64,000 nt of DNA from Marinisporobacter sp. (GCA_025210395.1 JAOARV010000036.1:18127-82126); one strand, 5' to 3'; shown: positions 17,661 through 27,329, counted from the first letter of the stretch. A program made the numbers and translations. The notes: generated from the letters alone by a model not told the origin.

Positions 17661-17827
17661 AAATATACCCCCCTCTAAATGATAAAAACTAATGATTCCT
17701 TCTTTTACATTAATAGCTAATCCATTCTCACAAAGTCAAAGCTTTTGAATATTTACTTGTGCATCAACCTTATATTAGTATAGTTGTATTTCTTAGAAAA
17801 ATCAAGAAATGTAAATATATTCTATTT

Positions 17828-18721
17828 TTAGTAATAATACAATTTTCCATTTTCTATTTGAAATTTTAACCCTTGTTTTTCATATAAATACGAAAGAATT
17901 GCTCCTATTGTAGTGTATAAAAAATGGTATTCTTTAAAATCCACCTGTAATTCTTCTAAAATAATGATTTCTTCTAACAATTCTTCTCTTGTTTTAGGTT
18001 GTTGTAGTAATTCTTTTGATAGATCTATGTATTTTTGTAGATTCTCTTTATTTACTTTTACAAGATTTTTAATAGCCCTTTGATCATACGTCTTTTGAGA
18101 ATGGCTAAGAATATAAGTATCATAATCTAAATTCTGGATTTTTTCATAAGTGTCTAATTGCTTTTGTATATCTGTTAAAAATGGTATTTTATATTTTTTT
18201 AAGGTTTCTTCTCCCATTAATGCATCTGCTAAAAAGCATACGCCATCTCTTGTAGCTATACCTAATTGCCCCTCTGTGTGTCCATGAAGAGAAATCACTT
18301 CAAATTTTTCATTATTGATCTTTTCCATTCCTTCATTCAATACATCATCTACAGATAATTTCTTTCCATTCATAAAATTTTTTCTTAATTCCTTTATAGG
18401 GCTTGCTCCATATAGCTGCATACAGAACAATTCATCATTCTCCATATAGATTTTTTCCTTTTGTGTAGTATAAATAATACTTCCTGGGAAATGTTCCTTA
18501 AAAAAACAATCCCCTCCCATATGATCTATATGATGATGGGTATTTACAATATACTTGGGATTTATATTGTTTTCTTTTAATATTTCACTGATTTTTCTTC
18601 CTTGTTGGTTATTATTTCCTGTATCTATCAATAATGCATATCGATCCTTAAACAAAAACACCCCTATATTTGTTCCAGATACAATATAATAGGTATTCCC
18701 CTTTATTTTATTAATTTCCAT
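17828..18721 (-). CDS. MBL-fold metallo-hydrolase
   Basis: A 297 aa protein. Metal motif NTHHHIDHMGG (HxHxDH) lies near residue 65, with a further His in SLHGHTEGQLG and Asp in FLADALMG, giving a two-metal site. The C-terminal third is helical, as in glyoxalase-II-like/MBL proteins of Firmicutes. The substrate is unknown; hydrolase or thioesterase activity is the family expectation. ATG at 18721 follows GAGGTG by 6-7 nt; the longer frame to 18745 was rejected. No operon partner. Confidence 0.8.
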   Translation of the reverse strand: MEINKIKGNTYYIVSGTNIGVFLFKDRYALLIDTGNNNQQGRKISEILKENNINPKYIVNTHHHIDHMGGDCFFKEHFPGSIIYTTQKEKIYMENDELFCMQLYGASPIKELRKNFMNGKKLSVDDVLNEGMEKINNEKFEVISLHGHTEGQLGIATRDGVCFLADALMGEETLKKYKIPFLTDIQKQLDTYEKIQNLDYDTYILSHSQKTYDQRAIKNLVKVNKENLQKYIDLSKELLQQPKTREELLEEIIILEELQVDFKEYHFLYTTIGAILSYLYEKQGLKFQIENGKLYYY

Positions 18722-18880
18722 ATTACCCACCTCAATCCTATACAAATGTCTAGTAATAAATCTATGTAATGGCGTTTAGCTATATTTATTATACCATTTC
18801 TACTAAAAATAGATAAAAGAATTCCCATGTAGCTAATCGCATATGCTTATTTCGCAAGTGTTATCATTTCCTAGCGAAGC

Positions 18881-18912
18881 AAAAGTTCTGTCCATCACTG
18901 AACAGAACTTTT
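18881..18912. terminator. terminator after the SulP gene
   Basis: The 11-bp stem AAAAGTTCTGT / ACAGAACTTTT lies 22 bp past the SulP stop. T4/A4 tails on both sides allow action in both directions. Confidence 0.75.
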
Positions 18913-18933
18913 GATTAATCATAAGATGCTAGA

Positions 18934-20604
18934 TTATATAGCTGGAAGAGGTTGTACAGTTTCTACTCCTTCATCAGCAACAAATCTATTAGCCCTTTCA
19001 ATAGCTGTATCCAAGTCTTCACATACATGATCTTTTCCTATCATCTCTAAAAACCCATAATTTTCTAATATCCTTAAAGGTAATTCTTGTATTTCCATAA
19101 GAATCAATTCTGTTCCACTTTGTTGATTCATATCATATAGCTGCTTTAAAGCCGCATATCCCGTAGCATCTATAACAGGAACATTCTTCATCTTTAAAAT
19201 CAATACCTTAGGAGAAGTCTCCACCTCTTTGATTACCTGTATAAACTTATCTGCTGCACCAAAGAAAAAAGGTCCATTGATTTCATAAAAAGCAATATTA
19301 TTAGAAACATTTTCATAACTAGGAATATCATCTTTTATTTGATCATCCTCTAATAGATACTTAAAATCTGTAACATCTGCCATTCTCTTCATAAATAAAA
19401 AGGCAGCAAGAACCATTCCTACTTCAATAGCAACTACTAAATCTACAAGAACGGTTAAGAAGAAAGTCGTTAATAAAATAGCTGCATCGCTTTTAGGACT
19501 TTTTGATAACTCACGAAAAGCATGCCATTCCCCCATATGATAAGCTACCATCATGAGTATTGCAGCTAGAGCTGTCATAGGAATAAATTTTACATAAGGC
19601 ATCAAAATAAGCATCATCAACAGTAAAGTAATAGAATGGACAATCCCTGATATAGGCGTTCTTGCACCATTTTTAATATTCGCTGCCGTTCTTGCTATTG
19701 CCCCGGTTACAGGAATTCCACCAAAAATAGATGAAAATATATTAGCGACCCCTTGTCCCACAAGCTCAATATTTGAACGGTGATTCCCTCCGACCATTCC
19801 ATCTGCCACTACTGCCGATAACAAAGACTCTATACTTCCAAGTAAGGCAATTGTCATTCCTGGCATAATCAATTCCTGTATCATATTTAGGTCTATATGA
19901 GGAAATCTTGGCATAGCTAACGAAGAAGAAATCTCTCCAAACCCACTACCAATAGTTGCAACATCTAATTTTAATAAGATACTAATAAAAGTTACAAAGA
20001 TAATAGCTACCAATGTAGAAGGGATTTTTTTATTGATCTTTGGCCATAAGCTCATCATCAAGATGGATAATCCACCAAGCATAATAGCTTCTCCATTTAT
20101 TGTATGGAAATTTTCAAAGTAAGCTGTCCATTTTGGAATAAAATCTGCTGGTACCTTATTCATATTGAGTCCAAAAAAGTCCTTAATTTGAGATGAAAAA
20201 ATAATAACAGCAATTCCACTTGTAAATCCCGTTGTAATAGGATATGGAATAAACTTAATCATACTTCCAAGCTTAAATACTCCCATCAAAATCAGAAAAA
20301 CGCCTGCAATAATTGTTGCAATTGTGAGTCCACTCAAACCATATTTTTGTATGATTCCATAAACAATGACTACAAAAGCACCTGTAGGTCCTCCTATTTG
20401 AACCCTACTTCCTCCTAATAACGAAACAAAAAATCCTCCAATAATAGCAGTAATGAGTCCCTTTTCAGGAGATACCCCTGATGCAATGGCAAGTGCGATT
20501 GACAAAGGAAGTGCTATAATTGCTACAATAATTCCTGCTGCAAAATCTTTTAAAAATTGTTCCTTGCTATAATCCCTTAAGCATGTAAATAATTTGGGTA
20601 TCAT
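18934..20604 (-). CDS. SulP-family anion transporter with STAS domain
   Basis: A 556 aa protein. About 400 residues form the SulP/SLC26 membrane domain (FAAGIIVAIIALPLSIALAIASG at the start, GGIPVTGAIARTAANIKNGARTP in the core). The C-terminal STAS domain (about 430-540) has ILKMKNVPVIDATGYAAL. Family members move sulfate, bicarbonate or other anions. RBS AAGGAG precedes the ATG. It lies 140 bp downstream of an atypical HisD-family dehydrogenase on the same strand. The substrate is not readable from sequence. Confidence 0.85.
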   Translation of the reverse strand: MIPKLFTCLRDYSKEQFLKDFAAGIIVAIIALPLSIALAIASGVSPEKGLITAIIGGFFVSLLGGSRVQIGGPTGAFVVIVYGIIQKYGLSGLTIATIIAGVFLILMGVFKLGSMIKFIPYPITTGFTSGIAVIIFSSQIKDFFGLNMNKVPADFIPKWTAYFENFHTINGEAIMLGGLSILMMSLWPKINKKIPSTLVAIIFVTFISILLKLDVATIGSGFGEISSSLAMPRFPHIDLNMIQELIMPGMTIALLGSIESLLSAVVADGMVGGNHRSNIELVGQGVANIFSSIFGGIPVTGAIARTAANIKNGARTPISGIVHSITLLLMMLILMPYVKFIPMTALAAILMMVAYHMGEWHAFRELSKSPKSDAAILLTTFFLTVLVDLVVAIEVGMVLAAFLFMKRMADVTDFKYLLEDDQIKDDIPSYENVSNNIAFYEINGPFFFGAADKFIQVIKEVETSPKVLILKMKNVPVIDATGYAALKQLYDMNQQSGTELILMEIQELPLRILENYGFLEMIGKDHVCEDLDTAIERANRFVADEGVETVQPLPAI

Positions 20605-20744
20605 TTATTCTTCTCTCCTTAGTAGATAAAATGTTATACAAAACCGTGTATCATTATACTCCTGTTAATAATAGAATACAAACCTATTTTTTACTTTTTC
20701 TACAAATTTTTTATAACCATTTTATCTACTATAGAGATGATTAT

Positions 20745-22007
20745 TTATTTCAATCTCACATCTGCTGCAAGCTTATGGGCAAACAATCCTTCTAATTCTC
20801 CTAGTCTTGATGCAACAGGAGCAATAGTTTTTAATCCTTCCTTTGTTACCCTTTGATTCGTAACAATTTTCATAAAGCTTCCTACCCATACACCTCCTGT
20901 ATATCGTGCAGCTTCCATAGTAGGTAAAATATGATTTGTTCCTGCTACATAATCTCCAAACACTTCCGCTGCGCCTTCCCCAATAAATAAAGATCCATAG
21001 CTTGTAAGCTTTGATACCATATCATCAGGATTTTTAACTTGAATCTCTAAATGCTCTGGTGATAGCTTATTAGACATACATATAGCTTCCTCTAAGGTAT
21101 TTAATAAAATAACTTCTCCATTATTCTCCCACGCTATCTTTGCAATATTTCTTGTAGGTAATTCCTTTAAAAATTTCTCTACTTCTTCCATCGTTTGTCT
21201 TCCTACTTTTTCATCTGTACAAAGAAGTATTCCTCTTGCCTGCGGGTCATGCTCAGATTGAGCTAAAATATCTGCTGCAATAAGCTTAGGGTCAGCTGTT
21301 TCATCTGCAATAACTACGACTTCACTAGGACCTGCTAAAAAATCTATTCCCACCTTACCACTTACCTGTCTTTTTGCTTCTGTTACATATTGATTTCCAG
21401 GTCCTACAATCGTATCTACAGCCTTAATATAATCTGTTCCATAAGCTAAAGCTGCAATAGCTTGAGCTCCCCCCATAGCATAAATTTCATTTGCTCCTGC
21501 TAAATCCATTGCAACTAATGTTGCTGGATGAATAACTTTTGTTCCCTTTACTGCTGGAGAACAAGTAACAATCCTCTTCACCCCTGCTACCTTTGCAGGA
21601 GTAATAGACATAAGTGCTGATGAAGGTAGGGGATATCTGCCTCCTGGTACATACCCTGCACAAGATTCTATAGGAATAGCTCGATGTCCTAGGAAAACAC
21701 CTGGTAACACTTCCTCTTCTTTTAAATCCCTTAATATTCCCTTTTGCCTCTTTGCAAAGCTTTCAATATTTTTTGCAGCAAATTTTAAATCGTCAAGGGT
21801 ACTTGGTTTAACTTCTCTATAAGCCTTTTGAATTTCTTCTTCTGTAATCTTATAGCTTTCCCTATTACAACCATCAAACAATGTATTGTATTCTCTGAGC
21901 GCTTTACCTCCTTCTTTTTTAATTCTTTCTATAATTTCTGAAACCCTTTTTTGTACACTTTTTTCTTCTTGCTCTTTTTTATCAGATGCTACCTTTAATT
22001 GAATCAC
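20745..22007 (-). CDS. HisD-family NAD-dependent dehydrogenase, atypical stand-alone form
   Basis: A 420 aa protein with the histidinol dehydrogenase fold and active-site set: AQSEHDPQA (Gln/His zinc ligands), LSPEHLEIQ (catalytic Glu-His), GDYVAGTNHILPT (Asp ligand) and the C-terminal EGLFAHKLAADVR. No other his gene lies in the window. The stretch GYVPGGRYPLPSSALM and the ending ARYTGGVWVGSFMK differ from biosynthetic HisD (ARFSSGL type). They recall HpsN-like dihydroxypropanesulfonate dehydrogenases. The call is therefore a HisD-superfamily alcohol dehydrogenase of uncertain substrate. GTG at 22007 is 8 nt after AGAGGTG. Confidence 0.75.
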   Translation of the reverse strand: MIQLKVASDKKEQEEKSVQKRVSEIIERIKKEGGKALREYNTLFDGCNRESYKITEEEIQKAYREVKPSTLDDLKFAAKNIESFAKRQKGILRDLKEEEVLPGVFLGHRAIPIESCAGYVPGGRYPLPSSALMSITPAKVAGVKRIVTCSPAVKGTKVIHPATLVAMDLAGANEIYAMGGAQAIAALAYGTDYIKAVDTIVGPGNQYVTEAKRQVSGKVGIDFLAGPSEVVVIADETADPKLIAADILAQSEHDPQARGILLCTDEKVGRQTMEEVEKFLKELPTRNIAKIAWENNGEVILLNTLEEAICMSNKLSPEHLEIQVKNPDDMVSKLTSYGSLFIGEGAAEVFGDYVAGTNHILPTMEAARYTGGVWVGSFMKIVTNQRVTKEGLKTIAPVASRLGELEGLFAHKLAADVRLK

Positions 22008-22140
22008 TTTTCGCTTCACCTCTTTATTGTGATAAAGTATTGATATAAGTATACCACAACTCTGAATAAAAGAAAAAAATTTCAGGAGAAACGAAAAATA
22101 ATATTCCCTTTTCTCAAATTATTAAAAACCTTATGAAGTC

Positions 22141-23550
22141 CTAAAAAGTAGATAATCCACTCCATTCTTGTAAACGATAGATCCTATTTTTAACCACAGA
22201 CGTTTCATGGTATTCTTTAAAATCAAGGGTATAATTTCCATTTTTATTTTCCCATATTCTATCAAAATATTGTTCTACATCCTTTACAATTTTACTATCG
22301 TTTTTAGCCATTATTTTCAAATCTGCTTCTAGATTATAATCTCCTATATTTCTTCTTGTAAGATTCGCTGAACCTCCAACTATAGTGCTTTCATCTTTAT
22401 ATTGAATCTTTACAAGTTTTGTATGAAATTGTTCTCCATGGGTATTGTACCATCTGATTTTTATTTTCCCATTAGATTTTTCAAATAGCTCATGAGCTAC
22501 AGGACGATTAGGAATACCATTCTTTTCCATACCAAAGGCATCCTTATTAGCATCTAGAATCATTTGAATTTTTACACCTCTATTGGCTGCTTTAATTAAA
22601 GATTCCACTAAATTTCTTTCACTGAAATAGAACATTCCTATTTGAATTACATCTCCAGCTTTCGTTTTTTCTATGGCTTCTAAAAGATTTTTTCTAATCT
22701 TTTCTTCTGTAATAAAGCTTATTCTAATAGTACCTTCTTGCTTTTCATTCTGCTCATATTCCCCATCAACAGTTTTTCCTGAGAAATTTCCTATAGCTTT
22801 TTCCCCTGCAACAATGTCCTTTACGATGGCTCCCCCTACTACAAAGGCAATATTGGAATGATATGCACTAGCATCATGAGGATTAGCAGAGCTTACTAAA
22901 GCTTGTTTATCCGTAACAATTAATTTCCTATGATTTGCTTTAAAATTTAAAAGCTTTAAATAAGAACGAAAAGTCACCTTTTGTGCATCTTTACTAAATG
23001 GATTTGGCAACCAACCCTTTCCTGATGTCTTAAACCATCCTATGAAGACTCTCCAAAACCCTGAGTAAGAAGGGTTTGAATCCCTTAATTGATTCAAATC
23101 TGTAAGTACAACATTTACATCATTTTTTTCCATTGCTTCTAAATGTGTTGATGGATAAGATCCATAAAAAGTATTCATTTCATCAGATATAAAAGTGACT
23201 TTTATATCCGGATTCTTTTGTTTTTTTCGAATAATCGCATTCGTTAATTTTGCTGAAAGATCAGGATATGAACACTTCTTATCATAAGTATCATTAAATA
23301 AAAACATATCAATAATAATAAACCTCTCTGCATTATCAATAATCTTAAACACCCTATCAAAGATCATTTGTTCTTTCTCAATTTTTCCATCCTTTTCATA
23401 GGTCAAATCATATAAAAAGTCTACTTGATTGGTTCTATACACCTGCCCATCTAATGAAATTCCCTTTGGTAAAGGCTTAACCCCTCCATATATACTCGTA
23501 CTGATTATGATTAAAGATAAAATAATTCCTATCATTTTTCTTTTTTTCAT
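22141..23550 (-). CDS. secreted phospholipase D-like protein
   Basis: A 469 aa protein with an N-terminal signal peptide (KKRKMIGIILSLIIISTSIYG). It has two HKD-type motifs: NHRKLIVTDKQALVSSANPHD (about residue 212) and FHTKLVKIQYKDESTIVGGSANLT (about 385). The pair forms one PLD active site. It resembles cardiolipin-synthase/PLD-superfamily enzymes, but the signal peptide and absence of tandem N-terminal helices favour an exported phosphodiesterase. The ribosome site is weak; a GGGGGG tract lies about 27 nt upstream of the ATG. No operon partner is evident. Confidence 0.75.
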   Translation of the reverse strand: MKKRKMIGIILSLIIISTSIYGGVKPLPKGISLDGQVYRTNQVDFLYDLTYEKDGKIEKEQMIFDRVFKIIDNAERFIIIDMFLFNDTYDKKCSYPDLSAKLTNAIIRKKQKNPDIKVTFISDEMNTFYGSYPSTHLEAMEKNDVNVVLTDLNQLRDSNPSYSGFWRVFIGWFKTSGKGWLPNPFSKDAQKVTFRSYLKLLNFKANHRKLIVTDKQALVSSANPHDASAYHSNIAFVVGGAIVKDIVAGEKAIGNFSGKTVDGEYEQNEKQEGTIRISFITEEKIRKNLLEAIEKTKAGDVIQIGMFYFSERNLVESLIKAANRGVKIQMILDANKDAFGMEKNGIPNRPVAHELFEKSNGKIKIRWYNTHGEQFHTKLVKIQYKDESTIVGGSANLTRRNIGDYNLEADLKIMAKNDSKIVKDVEQYFDRIWENKNGNYTLDFKEYHETSVVKNRIYRLQEWSGLSTF

Positions 23551-23746
23551 GATTTTTCGATAGATTTCTCTATCTTCCCCCCCTTTTGTTTAGAAATCAA
23601 TCCTACTTCTTTTGATATTTTACTCTATTTTATAAGATTAAAAGACATTAACCAATAATTTTTTCATGATATCTTTTATAAATTTCTCTAAAAGGTTAAA
23701 ACTATGATAAAATCTTCTTATATCATAAAATATTTGGAGGAAAGTT

Positions 23747-24565
23747 ATGAAGCTTAATTTTCGAAATAAAAGTTTTAAAATTTCTATTATTCTTTTTCTT
23801 TTAGCATTACTTTTACATTCTGTAGTAGGTACCATATCTTTAAAGTCTTTTTTTAATCTTACTGCTCTAGAAATTATTTTTTCTGGAATTTTTATCTCTA
23901 TCATCATAAGTTTTTCTTTTGATACCTTAATCAACACTATTGCTATGATCAAGAAAAGCTTCTCTGATAAAATTGACTACGAAGGAACCATTCATAAAGT
24001 TCACACATTGAGTATCAAAATCAAAAGAGAAGGTGTTTTATCTATCCAAGCAGATATAGAAAAAGAAGAAAATACCTTTTTAAGAGACGCTATGATTTTA
24101 TTAAATGATTATAAAAAACCTGATACCATGAGAGATATTTTGATAAAGGATATTGAATCTAGACGCAGTAACCTCTACAGACCCTATCATGTACTAAAAA
24201 TGGTTGCCCATATAGCTCCTTCCTTTGGACTCATTGGAACACTCTTAGGTCTTGTAGGACTATTATCTAATATTCATGAGGTAAATCTTATTATGAGCAA
24301 TATGGCATCTGCATTAGTCAGTACGCTCTACGGAAGCCTCATTGCTAATTTTATTGCTGTTCCTCTTATGGGAAGATTAAAGGAATATATTGATAAAAAT
24401 ATTTTACAATATAACATTATCACAGAAGGTATTTTACTCATTGCTCAAAATGATACAGCTAGAAATGTATTTGATAAAATGAATGTCATGCTAAACGAAA
24501 ATACTAGACTTACTTATCCACGAAAGAGACTCATAGAAAGGAACGACCATGATGAGGAATTATAA
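23747..24565 (+). CDS. motA: MotA-type proton/ion channel subunit
   Basis: A 272 aa MotA/ExbB-family protein with four hydrophobic segments. The cytoplasmic loop contains FLRDAMILLNDYKKPDTMRDIL, and helix 3 is PSFGLIGTLLGLVGLLSNI, with the Pro and TLLGLV motif typical of MotA. It pairs with MotB, whose gene starts within its last codons. It probably powers flagellar rotation as a stator, although no other flagellar gene is in the window. RBS TTGGAGG. Confidence 0.85.
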   Translation: MKLNFRNKSFKISIILFLLALLLHSVVGTISLKSFFNLTALEIIFSGIFISIIISFSFDTLINTIAMIKKSFSDKIDYEGTIHKVHTLSIKIKREGVLSIQADIEKEENTFLRDAMILLNDYKKPDTMRDILIKDIESRRSNLYRPYHVLKMVAHIAPSFGLIGTLLGLVGLLSNIHEVNLIMSNMASALVSTLYGSLIANFIAVPLMGRLKEYIDKNILQYNIITEGILLIAQNDTARNVFDKMNVMLNENTRLTYPRKRLIERNDHDEEL

Positions 24566-25259
24566 TGATCAAACTGAACATGATGAAATAGATCTATCTA
24601 CTGGTTGGTTAATCACCTATAGCGATATGATTACGATTATGCTTTGCTTCTTTATTATCTTCTTTACTATGGCAGCAAAGGAAACCACTGTACTCTCGGA
24701 AATAAAAAATAACCTTTCTACAAAGATTACCGCTTTAGCTGATGAAAATAAAAAGCTACAAATAGAAAAAGAAAATTTAGCTACAAAATTATTTGATCTT
24801 ACCAACATAGAAAATGATGTAAATACATCAAAGGAAGATTTTATTGCCTTTCTAAGAGAAAATGATTTATTAAATCAGGTAAAAATTCTTCAAAATGAAA
24901 AGGGTCTACTCATTCGCTTTAATGACAATGTATTCTTTCCTAGTGCAAAGGCAGATTTATCAAAAAATGGCTATGAAGTTTTAAGTCTTATGGGGGATAA
25001 ATTGAAAAAAATTGATAACGATATTATCGTAGAGGGCTTTACAGATAATCTCCCTATTCATACAAAGGAATTCCCCTCTAATTGGGAACTCTCTGTTGCC
25101 CGTGCTATTTCTGTAGTGAAATATCTCACAGAAGAGAAAGGGATTGACCCCAATCGTATATCCGTTAGTGGTTATGGGGAAAGAAATCCAATTGATACAA
25201 ATGATACGAAAGAAGGAAGAGCAAATAATCGAAGAATTGAAATTACCATATCAAACTAA
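24549..25259 (+). CDS. motB: MotB-type stator protein with OmpA peptidoglycan-binding domain
   Basis: A 236 aa protein. Residues 17-40 form the single membrane helix with the ion-binding Asp in TYSDMITIMLCFF. A coiled-coil linker (about 50-85) is followed by a C-terminal OmpA/MotB domain (NVFFPSAKADLSKNGYEVL, VEGFTDNLPI, SVSGYGERNPIDTNDTKEGRANNRRIEI). The start overlaps motA by 17 nt, so translation is coupled. The Asp is followed by Met-Ile, consistent with either proton or sodium use. Confidence 0.9.
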   Translation: MMRNYNDQTEHDEIDLSTGWLITYSDMITIMLCFFIIFFTMAAKETTVLSEIKNNLSTKITALADENKKLQIEKENLATKLFDLTNIENDVNTSKEDFIAFLRENDLLNQVKILQNEKGLLIRFNDNVFFPSAKADLSKNGYEVLSLMGDKLKKIDNDIIVEGFTDNLPIHTKEFPSNWELSVARAISVVKYLTEEKGIDPNRISVSGYGERNPIDTNDTKEGRANNRRIEITISN

Positions 25260-25281
25260 AAACTGCCTTTCGGCAGTTTTT
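25258..25281. terminator. bidirectional terminator between motB and the purine permease
   Basis: The stem AAAAACTGCC / GGCAGTTTTT with a TTTC loop lies exactly between two convergent genes and overlaps both stop regions. Confidence 0.9.
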
Positions 25282-26666
25282 TATTGAGGCAATAATACAA
25301 ATCTAACAACAAACAATACAGCAAGTACATACATAATCGGATGAACTTCTTTATATTTTCCTACACTTACCTTCATAATGGGATAAAATATAATCCCTGC
25401 AGCAATACCATTTGCAATACTATAGCTAAAAGGCATCATAGCAATGGTGAAAAATGCTGGTACAGCTTCTGTAAAATCTGTAAAATTCACTTCTTTTATG
25501 GCTTCAAGCATTAAAACCCCCACAATGATGAGTGCTGGTGCAGTTGCTTGTGCAGGTACAATCCCTACAACCCCTCCAAAGAATAATGAAAGAATGAAAA
25601 GAATCCCTACAACGAATGTAGTTAGTCCTGTTCTTCCCCCTTCTGCAATTCCCGCAGTTGATTCAACATATGTAGCAGTAGTGGCTCCACCAAACATAGA
25701 ACTAAAAGTCGTTGCAATAGCATCTGCTAAAAGTGCCTTTTTCATTCCTCTAATGCTTCCATCTTTCCTAATCATATTGGCTCTTTGAGCTGTTCCTACT
25801 AACGTGCCAATAGTATCAAATAGATCTACTAAACTAAAGGTTAAGACAACCATAAATACACTCGTAAGAGCTCCAATGATTCCTTGCCCTCCATGAGATA
25901 ATAATCCTTTAAAGTCCATAGCCATAAATGTAGGTGCTACAGATGGAGGCATACTAATTAATTTTAACCCTTCAATTTTTGTAATTCCCATGGGAATCCC
26001 TATAGCAGTAGTCACTAAAATAGATATAAGCATAGCTCCTTTTACACCTCTTGCCATAAGAATTGCCATAATCACAATTCCGATTACTGTAAGAACTACA
26101 TTTTTATCTGTAAAATCTCCAAAGCTTACAAGGGTTCCAGCATTGGCAATAACAATCCCTCCACTCTTTAAACCAATAAGTGCAATAAATAATCCAATTC
26201 CAGCAGTAATTGCCACCTTTATATTTTGTGGAAGACAATTTACTATTTTTTCTCTTATAGATGTAACCGTAATTAAAATAAATAAAATTCCAGAAATCAT
26301 TACAGCAGCCATTCCTTGCTGCCAAGTATATCCAAGTGTTAGACATACACTATATGAAAAGAATGCAGTAAGTCCTATTCCTGGTGCTACAGCAAAGGGA
26401 AGGTTTGCATATAAAGACATGACCAAGGTCCCAATTGCTGCAATAATACAAGTTCCTGTAAAAGCAGACGCAATCACAGGATCCTCCAAAATAGATAATC
26501 CTAAAGCAGCATCCCCTTTAAGCCCTGCTGCATTCATTCCAGAAGCCTTCAATATATTTGGAATAACCAAAAGAGCATATGCCATTGTAATGAATGTAGT
26601 AAATCCTGCTAATATTTCTGTTTTTACATCTGTTTTATTCTCAGATAGTTTAAAAAAACTTTCCAT
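25281..26666 (-). CDS. NCS2-family guanine/hypoxanthine permease (PbuG/AzgA type)
   Basis: A 461 aa membrane protein of about twelve to fourteen helices in the AzgA/PbuG branch. N-terminal KTEILAGFTTFITMAYALLVIP and NLPFAVAPGIGLTAFF, and ATTATYVESTAGIAEGGRTGLT in the substrate region, are family hallmarks. It imports purine bases with protons. The leader contains a purine riboswitch and terminator, which supports the substrate class and predicts repression by guanine-type ligands. RBS GAGGAGGAAAAGG. Confidence 0.9.
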   Translation of the reverse strand: MESFFKLSENKTDVKTEILAGFTTFITMAYALLVIPNILKASGMNAAGLKGDAALGLSILEDPVIASAFTGTCIIAAIGTLVMSLYANLPFAVAPGIGLTAFFSYSVCLTLGYTWQQGMAAVMISGILFILITVTSIREKIVNCLPQNIKVAITAGIGLFIALIGLKSGGIVIANAGTLVSFGDFTDKNVVLTVIGIVIMAILMARGVKGAMLISILVTTAIGIPMGITKIEGLKLISMPPSVAPTFMAMDFKGLLSHGGQGIIGALTSVFMVVLTFSLVDLFDTIGTLVGTAQRANMIRKDGSIRGMKKALLADAIATTFSSMFGGATTATYVESTAGIAEGGRTGLTTFVVGILFILSLFFGGVVGIVPAQATAPALIIVGVLMLEAIKEVNFTDFTEAVPAFFTIAMMPFSYSIANGIAAGIIFYPIMKVSVGKYKEVHPIMYVLAVLFVVRFVLLPQ

Positions 26667-26681
26667 TCCTTTTCCTCCTCA

Positions 26682-26722
26682 AAAAAAATCTGCCATCAGA
26701 CTATGTGTAAATCTGATGACAG
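26682..26722 (-). terminator. riboswitch-controlled terminator upstream of the purine permease
   Basis: On the minus strand CTGTCATCAGA (26712-26722) pairs with TCTGATGGCAG (26690-26700), one G-U pair, followed by ATTTTTTTT. It ends immediately before the ribosome site. Its loop (26701-26712) is complementary to the 3' strand of aptamer helix P1. Confidence 0.85.
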
Positions 26723-26870
26723 TGTTAATTTCTGTCTATAGATCGTACCTATCAACTTTTCTATGTAATATTGTATAATCAAAAGAGCACACAATAAAGT
26801 TTCTCAAGTTGACTAAAAATACTAATTATACCTCTTACAAATATTAAAGTACATCATTGATCTATTGATT

Positions 26871-26936
26871 TACCATAGCAAGAAATTTACGGTTTCTAGT
26901 AGATACTCCTGATCCCTATTATCAGAATTATATGGC
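26871..26936 (-). promoter_or_regulatory. purine riboswitch aptamer (guanine-type discriminator)
   Basis: Minus strand: P1 GCCATA/TATGGT, J1/2 TAATTC, P2-L2 TGATAATAGGGATCA, J2/3 TATCTAC, P3 with the invariant loop CCGTAAA, then J3/1 GCTATGG. The discriminator corresponding to position 74 is C, as in guanine aptamers. The base before it (position 73) is G where A is usual. The P1 3' strand with flank (26868-26878) can pair with the terminator loop (26701-26712), giving an antiterminator. This predicts termination when ligand is bound. Confidence 0.85.
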
Positions 26937-26939
26937 TTT

Positions 26940-27218
26940 TTTCCTATTTATTTTTATGTATCTTAACATCCTAGTCTCTGAAAGTCAATAAAATCCAATA
27001 TTTATCCATAATTCGAAACAATTTTACCATTCGCATCATTCTGTCTTTTCAAATGTTAAACCTCCTAATCTTTAACTTTATAATTGATTATATCTTTTCT
27101 TCTGTATAAACGAACATTTATAAAAAAATTCTATAAAATAAAATTTTTTATAACTTTGCCTTATATTGGTAGACAAATTCATCCACAAAGCGTATACTTA
27201 TATTTGTTCGAAGGACAT
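26940..27218. other. intergenic region between riboswitch and tRNA-Lys
   Basis: A 279 bp AT-rich stretch carrying the divergent promoters for the riboswitch RNA and tRNA-Lys. I see no open gene or repeat. Confidence 0.4.
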
Positions 27219-27295
27219 ACCTCATTAGCTCAGCTGGCTAGAGCACCTGACTCTTAATCAGGGAGTCCAGGGTTCGAATCCCTGATGGGGTACCA
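27219..27295 (+). tRNA. tRNA-Lys (anticodon CTT)
   Basis: The acceptor stem ACCTCAT/ATGGGGT pairs in all seven positions (one T-G). The anticodon loop is CTCTTAA with CTT at 27253-27255, the T-loop is TTCGAAT, and CCA is encoded at 27293-27295. Confidence 0.97.
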
Positions 27296-27300
27296 AAATA

Positions 27301-27327
27301 AAATATCGGCTAAATAAGCCGATATTT
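27301..27327. terminator. terminator after tRNA-Lys and pstB
   Basis: The perfect 11-bp stem AAATATCGGCT / AGCCGATATTT with a T7 tail on the plus strand lies between the tRNA and the convergent pstB end. Confidence 0.9.
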
Positions 27328-27329
27328 TT

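Noticed and set aside
20745..22007. Histidine biosynthesis role for the HisD-family gene
   Set aside because: No other his gene is nearby, and several core segments differ from biosynthetic HisD. I kept only the superfamily call.
25990..26778. A 262-codon open frame on the plus strand opposite the purine permease
   Set aside because: It runs antisense through a conserved transporter and its riboswitch leader, has no ribosome site, and its Pro/Ile/Ala-rich translation is typical of a shadow frame.
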